Assembly (NCBI GenBank): GCA_050181465.1
Contig: JBFXDD010000009.1
Location: 78,579-142,578 of the forward strand
Direction of reading: 5' to 3'
Source of the DNA: JACRLW01 sp050181465
Lineage (GTDB): Bacteria > Planctomycetota > UBA1135 > UBA2386
DNA: 64,000 nt
A program made the position numbers and the translations under genes. Positions 8,543 to 17,723 of the stretch are shown here, in pieces; positions within the stretch are counted from its first letter, which is position 1, and each line of letters starts with the position of its first letter. The notes beneath the pieces were generated by a model. The model made no database searches. It saw nothing but the letters and a program-made list of their open reading frames with translations, and had not been told where the DNA came from.

Positions 8543-9520
8543 TCAGCCGCGAGTGCCGAGCAGCGTCAACAGGTGCTGCGCCCGGGCCGCAGCCTTCGTG
8601 TCGGCGTGCTTGTCGAGGAACTTCTTGACCGCCTTCGCGGGCACGGCTTCCGCGCCCTTCTCGAGCAGGAGTCGCTCCAGCTTCAGGATCGACTTCTCGG
8701 CGTCGAGTTCGGTCTCGAGCTCTTCTGAATCGAGTCGCTGACGCAACTCCGCGGCGCTCTGCTCGAGTGCTTCATCGCCCTTGGCGCCCTTCTCGAGGTT
8801 GCGGAGGAGATCCGACGCGTGGGCGTAGCGACCTTGCTCCATGAGCCGGTGAATCCGCGCCACTGCCGCGTCTCCCGCCGCGCGCGCCGCAGCGGCTTCC
8901 GCGGAGGCAGCCTCGGCGTGTTCACCACCGCCCTCGGCGAGTCTCGTCGCCTCGGCAATGGCGTCCGCGAACTTGCCCTGCACACGATCCCGCCACACGG
9001 GGCGCAGTTCCTTGGCAAGCGAGGGCGGCCCCTTCTTGCGCAGCGCGATCTGCGCAGCGATCGCCGTCTTGAAGTCCTTCGCCATCGCGAGCGGATTGCC
9101 TTCGAGGATCACTCGCCCGTCCACATCCAGGAGTGCGGCATGCGGAATGCCGCGTCCGTGCGTGGCGAACGGCCGTTGGGTGGTCCACATTGCGGCATTG
9201 CCGAGCCAGCCGCGCTCGAGCGCGAACTTCTCGACCTCCGCCATCGAGTGACCTTGGGCTTCCACCAGCAACACTTGGAAGTCGCCACCGAACTCAGCCT
9301 GCTCTTTGAGGGACATCGGCACGGATGCCCCGACACACGGGCCTCAATTGATGCCCCAGAGCTCGACGAGCACCGGCTTTCCGCGCAGCTCGGCAAGCTG
9401 CTCGATGCCGGCGAACCCGAGTCCGGAGGAGTCGAAGCGGAAGTCCTTGGGGGCGTCGTTGTCCTGCGCAGGCAGGACCGAGGCAAGAACGAGCGAGAGC
9501 GGGAGTACGAATCGGTTCAT
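8543..9520 (-). CDS. TlpA-like thioredoxin-fold protein, probable selenoprotein (UGA at 9346-9344 read as Sec)
   Basis: Read from ATG 9520: a signal peptide (MNRFVLPLSLVLASVLPAQ), then a thioredoxin fold whose first strand and active site read KPVLVELWGIN, UGA, GPCVGASVPMSL. The UGA falls exactly on the first Cys of the canonical WCGPC-type site, giving UGPC (Sec 59, Cys 62). The frame stays open for 266 further codons and continues as a thioredoxin fold (FQVLLVEAQG; GIPHAALLDVDGRVILEG, which carries the cis-Pro region). A C-terminal helical region (about 165-325), rich in Ala, Glu and Lys with EKGAKGDEALEQ-type repeats, may form a coiled coil. A SECIS-like hairpin follows the UGA. Periplasmic disulfide reductase is the likely role. 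Standard annotation would miss the N-terminal 58 residues and the active site. Confidence 0.85.
9310..9331 (-). promoter_or_regulatory. SECIS-like hairpin in the TlpA-like gene
   Basis: On the minus strand GGGGCATC (9331-9324) pairs with GATGTCCC (9317-9310), eight pairs with one G-U, closing the six-base loop CGTGCC. The loop begins 20 bases after the UGA at 9346-9344 and has G as its second base. Geometry matches the bacterial SECIS consensus. Confidence 0.75.
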
Positions 9521-9731
9521 GGCAACTGGGCGAGAGATCCTAACGGACATCGACGGCCGCGCCGGAAGCGGCTGAGCCCAGGGAGTCGCAGGATTGTCCC
9601 GCGTGCCTCGGTGCCAATTTCGACGGGGAGCCTTTCCCGAGCCGGGTCCGGGCAGCGGACACGGCACGTACGGACGGTGAACACTCCGTGCCGAGACGAC
9701 GCAGGCATGGAGTTTGACGCCGTTGGCGACG

Positions 9732-12035
9732 ATGGCATCGCTCCCGGCAGTCCGCTCGCTCTCGATTCCCCGCTCCCTGACCCGCCCGGTGCCCATCGTG
9801 ATGCTGCTCGCGGTCGGTCTCCTCTCCGCCTCGATCGCCGCACAGGTCACGTGGACCAACGTGAGGCGTCCAGCTCCGCCCGCGCGGACCGACCATGCGA
9901 TGGCCTACGACCTCACGCGCGCACGAGTGGTCGTGTTCGGCGGCCGGGACACCAGCGGGTTCGATCTCGACGACACCTGGGAGTGGGACGGCACCGGTTG
10001 GGATCGCAGAGCGCCCTTGGTCCGCCCGACGCGCCGCGAGGGCGCCGCGATGTGCTTCGACGCGACGCGCGGGAGCATCCTGATGTTCGGCGGCAACACC
10101 GGGGCCTTCGACTCGAACGAGACCTGGGAGTGGCGCGGATCGAACTGGGCTCGGCTCTCGCCTGCCAGCGTTCCGCCGGGACGCAGCGAACACCAGCTCG
10201 TCTACGACCTGGGTCGCGGCCGAGTCGTGATGTTCGGCGGCAGCAGCGCGGGAGTCATGCGCAACGACACCTGGGAATGGGACGGCACCGATTGGTCCCT
10301 CATCCAGACAGCGGCCGCGCCGAGCGCGCGGGCCAGATACGCGGCCGCGTGGGACCTCAACGGCGGCGGAATCATCCTGCACGGTGGAACTGCCGGTGCC
10401 GGCGAAACGTGGCGATTCGACGGCACGAACTGGACGCTACTCAGCCCGACCAGGTCGCCGTTCCCCACCGCGAACCATCGGATGACCACCGATCTCGCTC
10501 GAGGTCGCGTCCTACTCTTCGGCGGCACCTCGGGATCGTGGTTCGCGCTGACCGATACGTGGAGCTGGGACGGTTCGAACTGGACCCAGATCAGCAGCGG
10601 CACGGTCACCGGAAGTTACTGGGGCGGCTTCGCTGCGGACCTGGCGCGGAACAACGTCATCGCCTTCGGCGGCAGCGCCAACATCCAAGTGCACGGGGAG
10701 ACCTGGGTGCTGGATGACAGCGCCTGGTCGCAGCCTTCGGCGTCCGCAACCCCCACTCCACGGGGACATGCCGCCGCGGCCTTTGATTCGACCCGTGGCC
10801 GAGTCGTCCTCTTCGGCGGCGAAGACGGCTCGATGTTCAACGACACCTGGGAATGGAACGGCTCGCAGTGGTTGCGGCAATCGCCGCTCGGCCAACCCGG
10901 AGTTCGTTACGGAGCCGGGATGGCATTCGATTCGGCGAGTCATCGCACGATCCTCTTCGGCGGCAACTCCAACTTCGGGCAGTGGTACGGCGACACCTGG
11001 TCGTGGGACGGAGCCAATTGGACGCAGTTGCCGATGACCACCTCGCCACCCGCGGGCTACCACCACTCGATGGTGTACGACAGCTCACGCGATGCCATCG
11101 TCCTCTTCGGCGGCCACACCAATGCCGGGATGCGCGGCGACACCTGGGAGTTGCGCGGCGGCAGTTGGCGGCGGGTCGCGGTCAGTTCGTCGCCGACACC
11201 GCGCATCGGCGCAGCGATGGTGTACGACCCGATCCGCCGGCACGTCGTCGTCTTCGGCGGTGTCGACACCAACAGTTCCTTTCTCGGCGACACCTGGACG
11301 TACGACGGTGCGAACTGGACCAGACAGACGCTGAGCCCATCGCCTTCCGCGCGCTACGACTCGGCGATGACCTTCGACGTGACCCGCGGCGTGTGCGTTC
11401 TCTTCGGCGGGTTCGGCAACGGCGGCGCATTGGCCGACTCCTGGGAGTTCGACGGCACGCGATGGACTTCGCGAACCACGACCACGCGCCCCGCCGCTCG
11501 CAGTGAGCACTCCCTGGTGTTCGACGGCACCAACAACCGAGTCCTGCTGTTCGGCGGCGCCGACGGTAGCGGCACCTACCAATCGGATTCGTGGCACTAC
11601 GCGGCGGCAAACCCCGCGCTCGTGATCAGCTATCAGATCGGCTGTGCGGGCACCGCGGCAACACCTCGACTGGATGCGACTGCCAACGGCCTGCCCTGGC
11701 TCGGCGGCCGGCTCGAACTCCAACTCACCCACAGTGGTGGTGTCGGTCCCGCGGTGCTGATCTACGGCCTGTCGCGCTCGACTTGGGGAGCGAGCCGACT
11801 CCCGCTCGATCTCGGCGCGTTCGGCATGCCGGGCTGTCGCCTCGCGACCTCGATCGATGCGAGCGCGACGCTCACGATGACGCAAGGGATCGGCAGCTTC
11901 GGACTCTCGGTTCCCAACCAGACCGCATTGCTCGGTGCCAGCGTCTATGTGCAAGGACTTGCGGTAGATCCGGGCGCGAACGCCTTGGGAGCCGTGCTGA
12001 GCAACGCAGTGGAGGCGGTGTTCGGCGCGCGCTGA
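9732..12035 (+). CDS. Secreted Kelch-like beta-propeller protein with shared C-terminal module
   Basis: A 767-residue exported protein. The signal region includes PIVMLLAVGLLSASIAAQ. It is followed by about eleven Kelch-type repeats, each with the pattern (D/N)DTWEWDG..W, a short loop, and R....YD..R.RVVLFGG, which should build one or two beta-propellers. From about residue 625 a different module starts (ISYQIGCAGTAATPRL) and ends with FGMPGCRLATS...VPNQTALLGASVYVQG and VDPGANALGAVLSNAVE. The same C-terminal pattern occurs in the subtilase at 29930. The ATG at 9732 gives the best signal peptide. Likely cell-surface or extracellular; partner unknown. Confidence 0.75.
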   Translation: MASLPAVRSLSIPRSLTRPVPIVMLLAVGLLSASIAAQVTWTNVRRPAPPARTDHAMAYDLTRARVVVFGGRDTSGFDLDDTWEWDGTGWDRRAPLVRPTRREGAAMCFDATRGSILMFGGNTGAFDSNETWEWRGSNWARLSPASVPPGRSEHQLVYDLGRGRVVMFGGSSAGVMRNDTWEWDGTDWSLIQTAAAPSARARYAAAWDLNGGGIILHGGTAGAGETWRFDGTNWTLLSPTRSPFPTANHRMTTDLARGRVLLFGGTSGSWFALTDTWSWDGSNWTQISSGTVTGSYWGGFAADLARNNVIAFGGSANIQVHGETWVLDDSAWSQPSASATPTPRGHAAAAFDSTRGRVVLFGGEDGSMFNDTWEWNGSQWLRQSPLGQPGVRYGAGMAFDSASHRTILFGGNSNFGQWYGDTWSWDGANWTQLPMTTSPPAGYHHSMVYDSSRDAIVLFGGHTNAGMRGDTWELRGGSWRRVAVSSSPTPRIGAAMVYDPIRRHVVVFGGVDTNSSFLGDTWTYDGANWTRQTLSPSPSARYDSAMTFDVTRGVCVLFGGFGNGGALADSWEFDGTRWTSRTTTTRPAARSEHSLVFDGTNNRVLLFGGADGSGTYQSDSWHYAAANPALVISYQIGCAGTAATPRLDATANGLPWLGGRLELQLTHSGGVGPAVLIYGLSRSTWGASRLPLDLGAFGMPGCRLATSIDASATLTMTQGIGSFGLSVPNQTALLGASVYVQGLAVDPGANALGAVLSNAVEAVFGAR

Positions 12036-12167
12036 CCGCCGAATCGCGGTCCGCTTCGGCGACCGGCCGGCGGTCGTAGGCGTTCGCTGCCGTCTCGTTC
12101 GCGGCCTTGCCCTCGAAGCGACGAAGCCGGAAGCTCGACCGCTGTCGCCGCACGGCGTCCAAAGAAC

Positions 12168-12698
12168 ATGCCCATTTCGCGCAAGAAGCGCATCGCCATC
12201 GTCTCCACCGGCGGCACGATCGAGAAGACCTACGACGAACTCCACGGCGTCCTCGAGAACAGGGTCAGCAACCTCGACGTTCTGCTCGCCTCACTCCGCT
12301 TGTACGGCGTCGAGCTGATCCGCGTTCCGCTGATGAACAAGGACAGCCTGGAGATGTCGGAGGACGATCACGACCTGATCGCCGACACGGTTGGGTCGAT
12401 GTGTCACGGTCACGACGGAACGATCGTCGTCCACGGCACCGATCGGTTGGCGAAGACCGGCGACCGGATCGTCGAACGCATCGGCACGCCGCGCGTGCCG
12501 GTCGTGCTCACGGGCGCCATGCAGCCGTTCGTGATGCGAACCACCGACGCCGCGCAGAACATCACCGAGGCGCTGCTGGCGGTGCAGGTCGTGGAGCCTG
12601 GCGTCTACGTCGCGATGCACAACCGGGTCTTGCGCTTCCCCGGCGTGGTCAAGGATCGGGAACGGCAGACCTTCGTTCGACTGGAGGAACTGGCGTGA
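12168..12698 (+). CDS. Short asparaginase-like protein
   Basis: A 176-residue protein that matches only the N-terminal catalytic domain of type I/II L-asparaginases. It has the first catalytic Thr motif (VSTGGTIEKTYDEL) and the second motif region (TIVVHGTDRLAKTG), then VVLTGAMQPF. The C-terminal domain of about 150 residues present in AnsA/AnsB is absent, and the frame ends at a TGA followed by a terminator-like hairpin. Small asparaginase-domain proteins of this length are known, so it is probably intact rather than broken. Possible substrate: asparagine or another small amide. It is convergent with metH. Confidence 0.7.
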   Translation: MPISRKKRIAIVSTGGTIEKTYDELHGVLENRVSNLDVLLASLRLYGVELIRVPLMNKDSLEMSEDDHDLIADTVGSMCHGHDGTIVVHGTDRLAKTGDRIVERIGTPRVPVVLTGAMQPFVMRTTDAAQNITEALLAVQVVEPGVYVAMHNRVLRFPGVVKDRERQTFVRLEELA

Positions 12699-12702
12699 TG
12701 CG

Positions 12703-12730
12703 CGACCCGGAGCCGCCTCACTCCGGGTCG
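12703..12730. terminator. Bidirectional terminator-like hairpin between asparaginase-like gene and metH
   Basis: CGACCCGGAG (12703-12712) is perfectly complementary to CTCCGGGTCG (12721-12730), with an eight-base loop. It fills the 19-base gap between two convergent genes and includes the last codons and stop of metH. No T-tract on either side. Confidence 0.6.
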
Positions 12731-15700
12731 TAGGCCAGGTTCGGTGCGAGCCATCGCTCCACTTCACGGAACTGCATGCCCTTGCGCCGCGCATAGCTCT
12801 CCACCTGATCGCGATCGATCCGACCGACTGTGAAGTAGCGAGCGGACGGATGCGCAACGTAGATGCCGCTCACGCTCGCCGCGGGAGTCATGGCGAAGTG
12901 CTCGGTCAGCTCGATCCCGACCTCGTTGGCACGCAGGAGTTCGAACAGCTTGGGCTTCTCGCTGTGGTCGGGGCACGCCGGATAGCCGAAGGCCGGCCGA
13001 ATGCTCCGGTACTCCTCGCGGATGAGGGCCTCGTTGTCGAGGTCGATCGGATCGGGGAAGCCCAGCTCCGACCTCACGACTCGATGGAGTCGTTCCGCGA
13101 ACGCCTCCGCGAGGCGGTCCGCAATCGCCTTCACCATGATCGACGAGTAGTCGTCGTGCTGCTTGACGAAGGAACTCGCCATCTCTTCGGCACCGATACC
13201 GGCGGTGACGGCGAAAGCCCCGACGTGATCGACTCGACCGCTCTCGACGGGCGCCACGAAATCGGCGAGAGAAAGCGTCGGACGCTCGGCATCGGGCGTT
13301 CGCTGTTGCCGAAGCATCGGGAAGCGCACCAGGACCTCGGTGCGCGACTCGTCGCTCCAGAGCACGATGTCATCACCCTCGGAGTTGGCCGGCCAGAAGC
13401 CGTACACACCGCGCGCGCGAAGGCTGCGATCGGTGAGGATCTGCGCCAACATCGCCTGCGCGTTGTCGTAGAGTTCTCGCGCGGCAGCCCCCTGTTCGGG
13501 GTGTGAGAACACCTTCGGCGCTCGGCCCTTGATACCCCACGCGGAGAAGAAGAAGGTCCAGTCGATGTAATCGATGAGATCGGCCAACGGCTGATCGTCG
13601 ATCACTCGTCGGCCGAGGAACGCAGGAGTCGCTGCGGTCGCGGGGGCGAACTCGAGACGGGTACGACGCTCATAGGCGCGCGAGTAAGGAATCAGCGGCT
13701 CCTCCACGCGGCGACGATGGAGGTCACGAAGCTCCTCTTGGAGCTTTCGATTCTCCGCGTCGAGCGTGAGTTTGCGCTCGGAGTCCATCAGGCTGCCGAC
13801 GACCTGCGCGACGCGCGATGCATCCTTGACGTAAAGCGTGGGCTGCCCGAACGCAGGAGCGATCTTCACCGCAGTGTGCTGCTTGCTGGTCGTCGCACCG
13901 CCGATCAGCAGCGGCTGCTTCATGCCGCGGCGCTGCATCTCCTTGGCGACATGCACCATCTCGTCGAGCGAAGGCGTGATGAGCCCACTGAGACCGATCA
14001 CGTCCGCCCCGCACTCTTCGGCAGTGTCGAGGATCTTCTCGGTCGGCACCATCACGCCGAGATCGACGACCTCGTAGCCGTTGCATCCCAGCACGACGCC
14101 GACGATGTTCTTGCCGATGTCATGAACGTCGCCCTTGACGGTCGCGAGCACGACGCGACCCTGTGAGCCGATTCCGCCGCTGCCGCTGGTCTCCATGTGG
14201 GGAGTCAGAACCGCAACGGCTCGCTTCATTGCCCGCGCACTCTTCACGACCTGCGGCAAGAACATCTTCCCGACCCCGAACAGGTCGCCGACGATCCGCA
14301 TGCCGTTCATCAGCGGGCCTTCGATGACGTCGAGCGGCCGCGGATACTTCAACCGAGCCTCTTCGGTGTCCTCCTCGATGTGATCGACGATTCCGTGGAC
14401 GAGCGCGTGTGCGAGGCGATCCTCGACGCTCTTCCAGCGCCAGCTATCGTCGACCTCACGTTTCTTGCCGCTCGTCTGCAATGTGCCGGCGTAGGCGAGG
14501 AGTCTCTCGGTCGCGTCGGGTCGGCGATCGAGAATCACGTCCTCGACCAAGTCGCGCAGCGCGATGGGAACATCGTCGTACACGCCGAGCATGCCGGCAT
14601 TGACGATTCCCATGTCCATTCCGGCACGGATCGCGTGATAGAGGAACACCGTGTGCATGGCCTCTCGCACGAGATCGTTGCCGCGAAAGGCGAACGAGAG
14701 GTTGCTGACTCCGCCGGAGATCCGCGCCTTCGGACACGCGGCCTTGATCGCCCGCGTCGCTTCGATGAATGCGAGGCCGAACCGCGCGTGCTCTTCGATC
14801 CCCGTGGCGATCGCGAGGATGTTCGGGTCGAAGATGATGTCTTGTGGTGGGAAGTCGAGTCGCTCGGTCAGGAGGCCGTAGGCCCGACGACAGATCTCGA
14901 CCTTGCGTTCGAAGGTCTCGGCTTGGCCTTTCTCGTCGAACGCCATCACCACCAGTCCAGCGCCGTGATCGCGGACGATCTTGGCTTTGGCCAAGAAGTC
15001 GGACTCGCCTTCCTTCAACGAGAGCGAATTCACCACCGCCTTGCCTTGCACACACTCGAGTCCCGCCTCGAGCACCGACCACTTCGAACTGTCGATCATG
15101 ATCGGGATGCGCGCGACTTCCGGCTCCGTGGCGATGAGATCCAAGAAGGACCGCATCGCCTGCTCGGAATCCAGCAACCCCTCGTCCATGTTGACATCGA
15201 GGATGTTCGCACCGTTTCGAACTTGCTCCAGCGCGACGCTCAGCGCCGACTGGTAGTCGTTCGCGAGGATGAGCTTGGCAAACTTCTTGGAACCGGTGAC
15301 GTTCGTCCGCTCGCCGACCATGATGAAGGTCGAATCGGGACGGAGGACGAGACGCTCCAACCCGGAGAACGCGGTCATGCCGTCGTCGACGACTCGTACG
15401 CGCGGCTTGGAACCCGGCAATGCCTTGGCGACTGCGGCGATGTGTTCGGGTGTCGTGCCGCAGCAACCGCCGATCATGTTGACGAAGCCGGCGTCGACGA
15501 ACTCGCGGAGCAACTGGGCCGTGGTTTCGGGAGCCTCGTCGTATTCGCCGAATGCGTTCGGCAGGCCCGCGTTCGGATAGCAACTGACCCAGCACGTCGC
15601 GAGTGACGCGAGTTCTTCGAGGTACGGCCGCATCTCGGCGGCGCCGAGTGCGCAGTTGATGCCGATGGACAGCGGTCGTGCGTGCGCGATCGATGTCCAG

Positions 15701-16434
15701 AATGCAGCGATCGTCTGGCCGGACAGGGTGCGGCCGCTCCGGTCGGTGATCGTCACCGAGATCATCAGCGGAATCTCACGACCGATGCGATCGCAGACAT
15801 CGCGCCACGCCAGGATTCCGGCCTTCGCGTTCAGCGTGTCGAAGATCGTCTCCAGCAGGACGAAGTCCACTCCGCCTTCGACCAGCGCCTCGATCTGCTC
15901 GCGGTACGCAGCCCGGAGCGCGGGAAAGCGGATCGCGCGAAACATCGGGTCATTCACGTCCGGCGAGATCGACAACGTTCGATTGGTCGGACCGACCGCG
16001 CCAGCGACGAAACGGGGGCGCGATGGGTCGCGCGCCGTCGCACGATCCGCGCACTCTCGGGCAAGCCTCGCGGACTCCAAGTTCAGTTCGTGGACGATGT
16101 GCTCGAGGCCGTAGTCCGCCTGCGAGATGGTCGTTCCGCTGAACGTGTTGGTCTCGATGATGTCGGCACCGGCATCGAGATAGGCGTCGTGGATGGCCGC
16201 GATGATGTCCGGCCGGGTGAGCGACAGGAGATCGTTGTTGCCGCGCAAGTCGCGGGGATGAGCCGCGAATCGCTGACCGCGGAAGTCAGCCTCGGTCAGG
16301 CGATGACGCTGGATCACCGTGCCCATCGCACCGTCGAGAACCAGAACTCGCTGAGCCAGCAGTTGCTCCACTCGCTCCTTCGCGGTGGTCGAGAACGAGC
16401 GCGGGCGCCCGTGCGAGATATCGATCGTGGTCAT
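12718..16434 (-). CDS. metH: Cobalamin-dependent methionine synthase
   Basis: A 1,238-residue full-length MetH (E. coli 1,227). It transfers the methyl group of methyltetrahydrofolate to homocysteine via cobalamin. Domains in order: homocysteine-binding zinc domain (VLDGAMGTVIQ near residue 30; zinc cysteines in GINCALGA and MIGGCCGTTPEH), pterin-binding domain (IMVGERTNVTGSKKF; LDVNMDEG), cobalamin cap and binding domain (VLATVKGDVHDIGKNIVGVV, with the DxHxxG His), and the SAM-binding reactivation domain (RPAFGYPACPDH near the C-terminus). The chosen ATG at 16434 overlaps the TGA of the upstream arsR-methyltransferase gene (ATGA), so the two are translationally coupled. Confidence 0.95.
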   Translation of the reverse strand: MTTIDISHGRPRSFSTTAKERVEQLLAQRVLVLDGAMGTVIQRHRLTEADFRGQRFAAHPRDLRGNNDLLSLTRPDIIAAIHDAYLDAGADIIETNTFSGTTISQADYGLEHIVHELNLESARLARECADRATARDPSRPRFVAGAVGPTNRTLSISPDVNDPMFRAIRFPALRAAYREQIEALVEGGVDFVLLETIFDTLNAKAGILAWRDVCDRIGREIPLMISVTITDRSGRTLSGQTIAAFWTSIAHARPLSIGINCALGAAEMRPYLEELASLATCWVSCYPNAGLPNAFGEYDEAPETTAQLLREFVDAGFVNMIGGCCGTTPEHIAAVAKALPGSKPRVRVVDDGMTAFSGLERLVLRPDSTFIMVGERTNVTGSKKFAKLILANDYQSALSVALEQVRNGANILDVNMDEGLLDSEQAMRSFLDLIATEPEVARIPIMIDSSKWSVLEAGLECVQGKAVVNSLSLKEGESDFLAKAKIVRDHGAGLVVMAFDEKGQAETFERKVEICRRAYGLLTERLDFPPQDIIFDPNILAIATGIEEHARFGLAFIEATRAIKAACPKARISGGVSNLSFAFRGNDLVREAMHTVFLYHAIRAGMDMGIVNAGMLGVYDDVPIALRDLVEDVILDRRPDATERLLAYAGTLQTSGKKREVDDSWRWKSVEDRLAHALVHGIVDHIEEDTEEARLKYPRPLDVIEGPLMNGMRIVGDLFGVGKMFLPQVVKSARAMKRAVAVLTPHMETSGSGGIGSQGRVVLATVKGDVHDIGKNIVGVVLGCNGYEVVDLGVMVPTEKILDTAEECGADVIGLSGLITPSLDEMVHVAKEMQRRGMKQPLLIGGATTSKQHTAVKIAPAFGQPTLYVKDASRVAQVVGSLMDSERKLTLDAENRKLQEELRDLHRRRVEEPLIPYSRAYERRTRLEFAPATAATPAFLGRRVIDDQPLADLIDYIDWTFFFSAWGIKGRAPKVFSHPEQGAAARELYDNAQAMLAQILTDRSLRARGVYGFWPANSEGDDIVLWSDESRTEVLVRFPMLRQQRTPDAERPTLSLADFVAPVESGRVDHVGAFAVTAGIGAEEMASSFVKQHDDYSSIMVKAIADRLAEAFAERLHRVVRSELGFPDPIDLDNEALIREEYRSIRPAFGYPACPDHSEKPKLFELLRANEVGIELTEHFAMTPAASVSGIYVAHPSARYFTVGRIDRDQVESYARRKGMQFREVERWLAPNLAYDPE

Positions 16435-17426
16435 GTCCGGGGTGATTCCGAGTCGCGAGGTCCCGCCGCGCGGGATGCCGACGCAATGAAGGTGGCGGGG
16501 AGATCGGGCGCGGCGCGATCGGCGCCGTGAACTTCGAGGTCGACGTCGATCAAGCCGGCAGCGGTGAGCCATCCGCGAATGCGCTCGGGCTCGAAGCCTT
16601 CCCACAGCATGCCGAGATCGCGACGCATCCACTCGCGGTCGTGATGACGTCCGTCGGCATCCTCGACGAAGTCCACCACGACGACGCGTCCGCCGGGCCG
16701 CACGACGCGAGCCATCTCGACGATCGCATCTCTCGGCGACGGGACGTAGTGCAGCACCATGTGCGCGAGTGCAGCGTCGACTTCACCGTCGGCGAGCGGC
16801 AGCGCCGTGGCTTCGCCCTCTCGAAGCTCGACGTGCGATCGCTCACCGACGCCAAGCTTGGTGCTGGCCGCTGCGAGCATCCTCGGCGAAGAATCGATCG
16901 CGACGACGTCGACGCCGGCGCGAGCGAGTTCCAGCGCGAGGATTCCGGTCCCGGTCCCGATGTCGGCAACGCGCAGACCGCGCGGGATCAGCCGTCCGAT
17001 CGCGCGCGCGCGCTGGAGGTCGTCGTGGAAGACGCTGCGCAGTCGATCCCAGCCGGGACCGATCTCGTCGAACCACCGGCGGCTGGCCAGTGCGCGTTCC
17101 TCGAGCAAGCGGTCGAGTGCCTGCGCGTCAGCCGCCGCGAGCGGATCGTCGGCGAGTGCGTCCCGAGCCATGTCCCAGGCAGCCTGCCAGGTGCCGCTCC
17201 GAGGCAGTTCGAGCCGGCAGTAGCAGAAGGTCCCCTCCCGCCGCTCGCGGAGAACTCCTGCCTCCCGGAGCACGGCGAGATGGCGGGAGACCGTCGATTG
17301 TGGCGTGTCCAGGATCCGCATCAGGTCGCCGACCGCGAGTTCCTCCCGCTCGAGTAGGGCGAGGAGTCGCAGCCGGGTCGGGTCGCTCAGCGCCTTCAGG
17401 ACGCGATGGAAGGAGTCGGCGGTCAC
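16431..17426 (-). CDS. ArsR-family regulator fused to SAM-dependent methyltransferase
   Basis: A 331-residue fusion. The N-terminal 80 residues are an ArsR winged helix (VLKALSDPTRLRLLALLERE; TPQSTVSRHLAVLREAGVL; a wing ending EGTFCYCRL). From about residue 130 there is a class I methyltransferase (VADIGTGTGILALELARAG; ALPLADGEVDAALAHMVLHY; VVDFVED). Such fusions often sit next to methionine-cycle genes and are thought to sense S-adenosylhomocysteine or SAM, which fits its coupling to metH here (ATGA overlap). The start is taken at GTG 17426 (VTADSFHRVLKAL); upstream in-frame sequence to 17510 includes the likely promoter and is not protein-like. Confidence 0.85.
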   Translation of the reverse strand: MTADSFHRVLKALSDPTRLRLLALLEREELAVGDLMRILDTPQSTVSRHLAVLREAGVLRERREGTFCYCRLELPRSGTWQAAWDMARDALADDPLAAADAQALDRLLEERALASRRWFDEIGPGWDRLRSVFHDDLQRARAIGRLIPRGLRVADIGTGTGILALELARAGVDVVAIDSSPRMLAAASTKLGVGERSHVELREGEATALPLADGEVDAALAHMVLHYVPSPRDAIVEMARVVRPGGRVVVVDFVEDADGRHHDREWMRRDLGMLWEGFEPERIRGWLTAAGLIDVDLEVHGADRAAPDLPATFIASASRAAGPRDSESPRT

Positions 17427-17449
17427 GGAGCCGAGAACTATATCAGTCA

Positions 17450-17465
17450 ATCCGCATGGACGGAT
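17450..17465. promoter_or_regulatory. Candidate operator upstream of arsR-methyltransferase/metH
   Basis: ATCCG-CATGGA-CGGAT is a perfect 5+6+5 inverted repeat 23 bases upstream of the GTG start, next to ATATCAGTCA. An autoregulating ArsR-type dimer could bind such a site. Not supported by any second copy in the window. Confidence 0.3.
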
Positions 17466-17537
17466 GAACAATTCTCCCCTCGGACGTCGCCGCTCGGCGG
17501 CTCGATCCACATCGCAGACGAGGCAGACCGGACCCGG

Positions 17538-17723
17538 GCTAGCCCGGATGATTCGTGAACGTCTGCTGCGATGGCCGCAAGTCGCGCCCGGCGGCGTCGC
17601 TACGTAGGCTCCTCTCTGGCAGCGTAGCTACCGCTACGGTTCGGTCGTCGACCGACGCAGCTCCTTGCCGGACATCGACCTGCGGCGATCTCGCGACGAC
17701 CTGCACGAATCATCCGGGCTAGC
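17538..17723 (+). repeat. Interspersed palindromic repeat, copy A (186 bp, reference copy)
   Basis: GCTAGCCCGGATGATTCGTG at 17538-17557 and its exact reverse complement at 17704-17723 form perfect 20-bp terminal inverted repeats. The ends carry CTAG, which could be part of the repeat or a 4-bp target duplication. The interior has GGCAGCGTAGCTACCGCTACGG and other short inverted repeats and no long open frame. This copy lies in the 479-base gap between arsR-methyltransferase and tRNA-Ala, which otherwise holds only the tRNA terminator and the candidate operator. Confidence 0.9.

Noticed and set aside
8543..9322. A 259-residue protein starting at 9322 as a complete gene
   Set aside because: It would lack the first strand and active site of the thioredoxin fold and any signal peptide; the upstream part in the same frame supplies both across the UGA.
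9900..11600. Tandem DNA repeat or CRISPR-like array in the Kelch-like gene
   Set aside because: The periodicity is at protein level (Kelch repeats with variable DNA); there are no identical repeats with unique spacers.
12696..12720. The TGA ending the short asparaginase-like gene as a third Sec codon
   Set aside because: The continuation does not match the asparaginase C-terminal domain, there is no suitable Sec partner residue, and the hairpin after it fits a terminator shared with metH.
14197..15606. A 469-codon open frame on the plus strand opposite metH
   Set aside because: It is the antisense shadow of metH in GC-rich DNA, with charged low-complexity translation and no motif. metH on the other strand is complete.
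17427..17510. N-terminal extension of the ArsR-methyltransferase to an ATG at 17510
   Set aside because: The extension is Arg-rich and covers the likely promoter and inverted repeat; the winged-helix domain starts just after GTG 17426.
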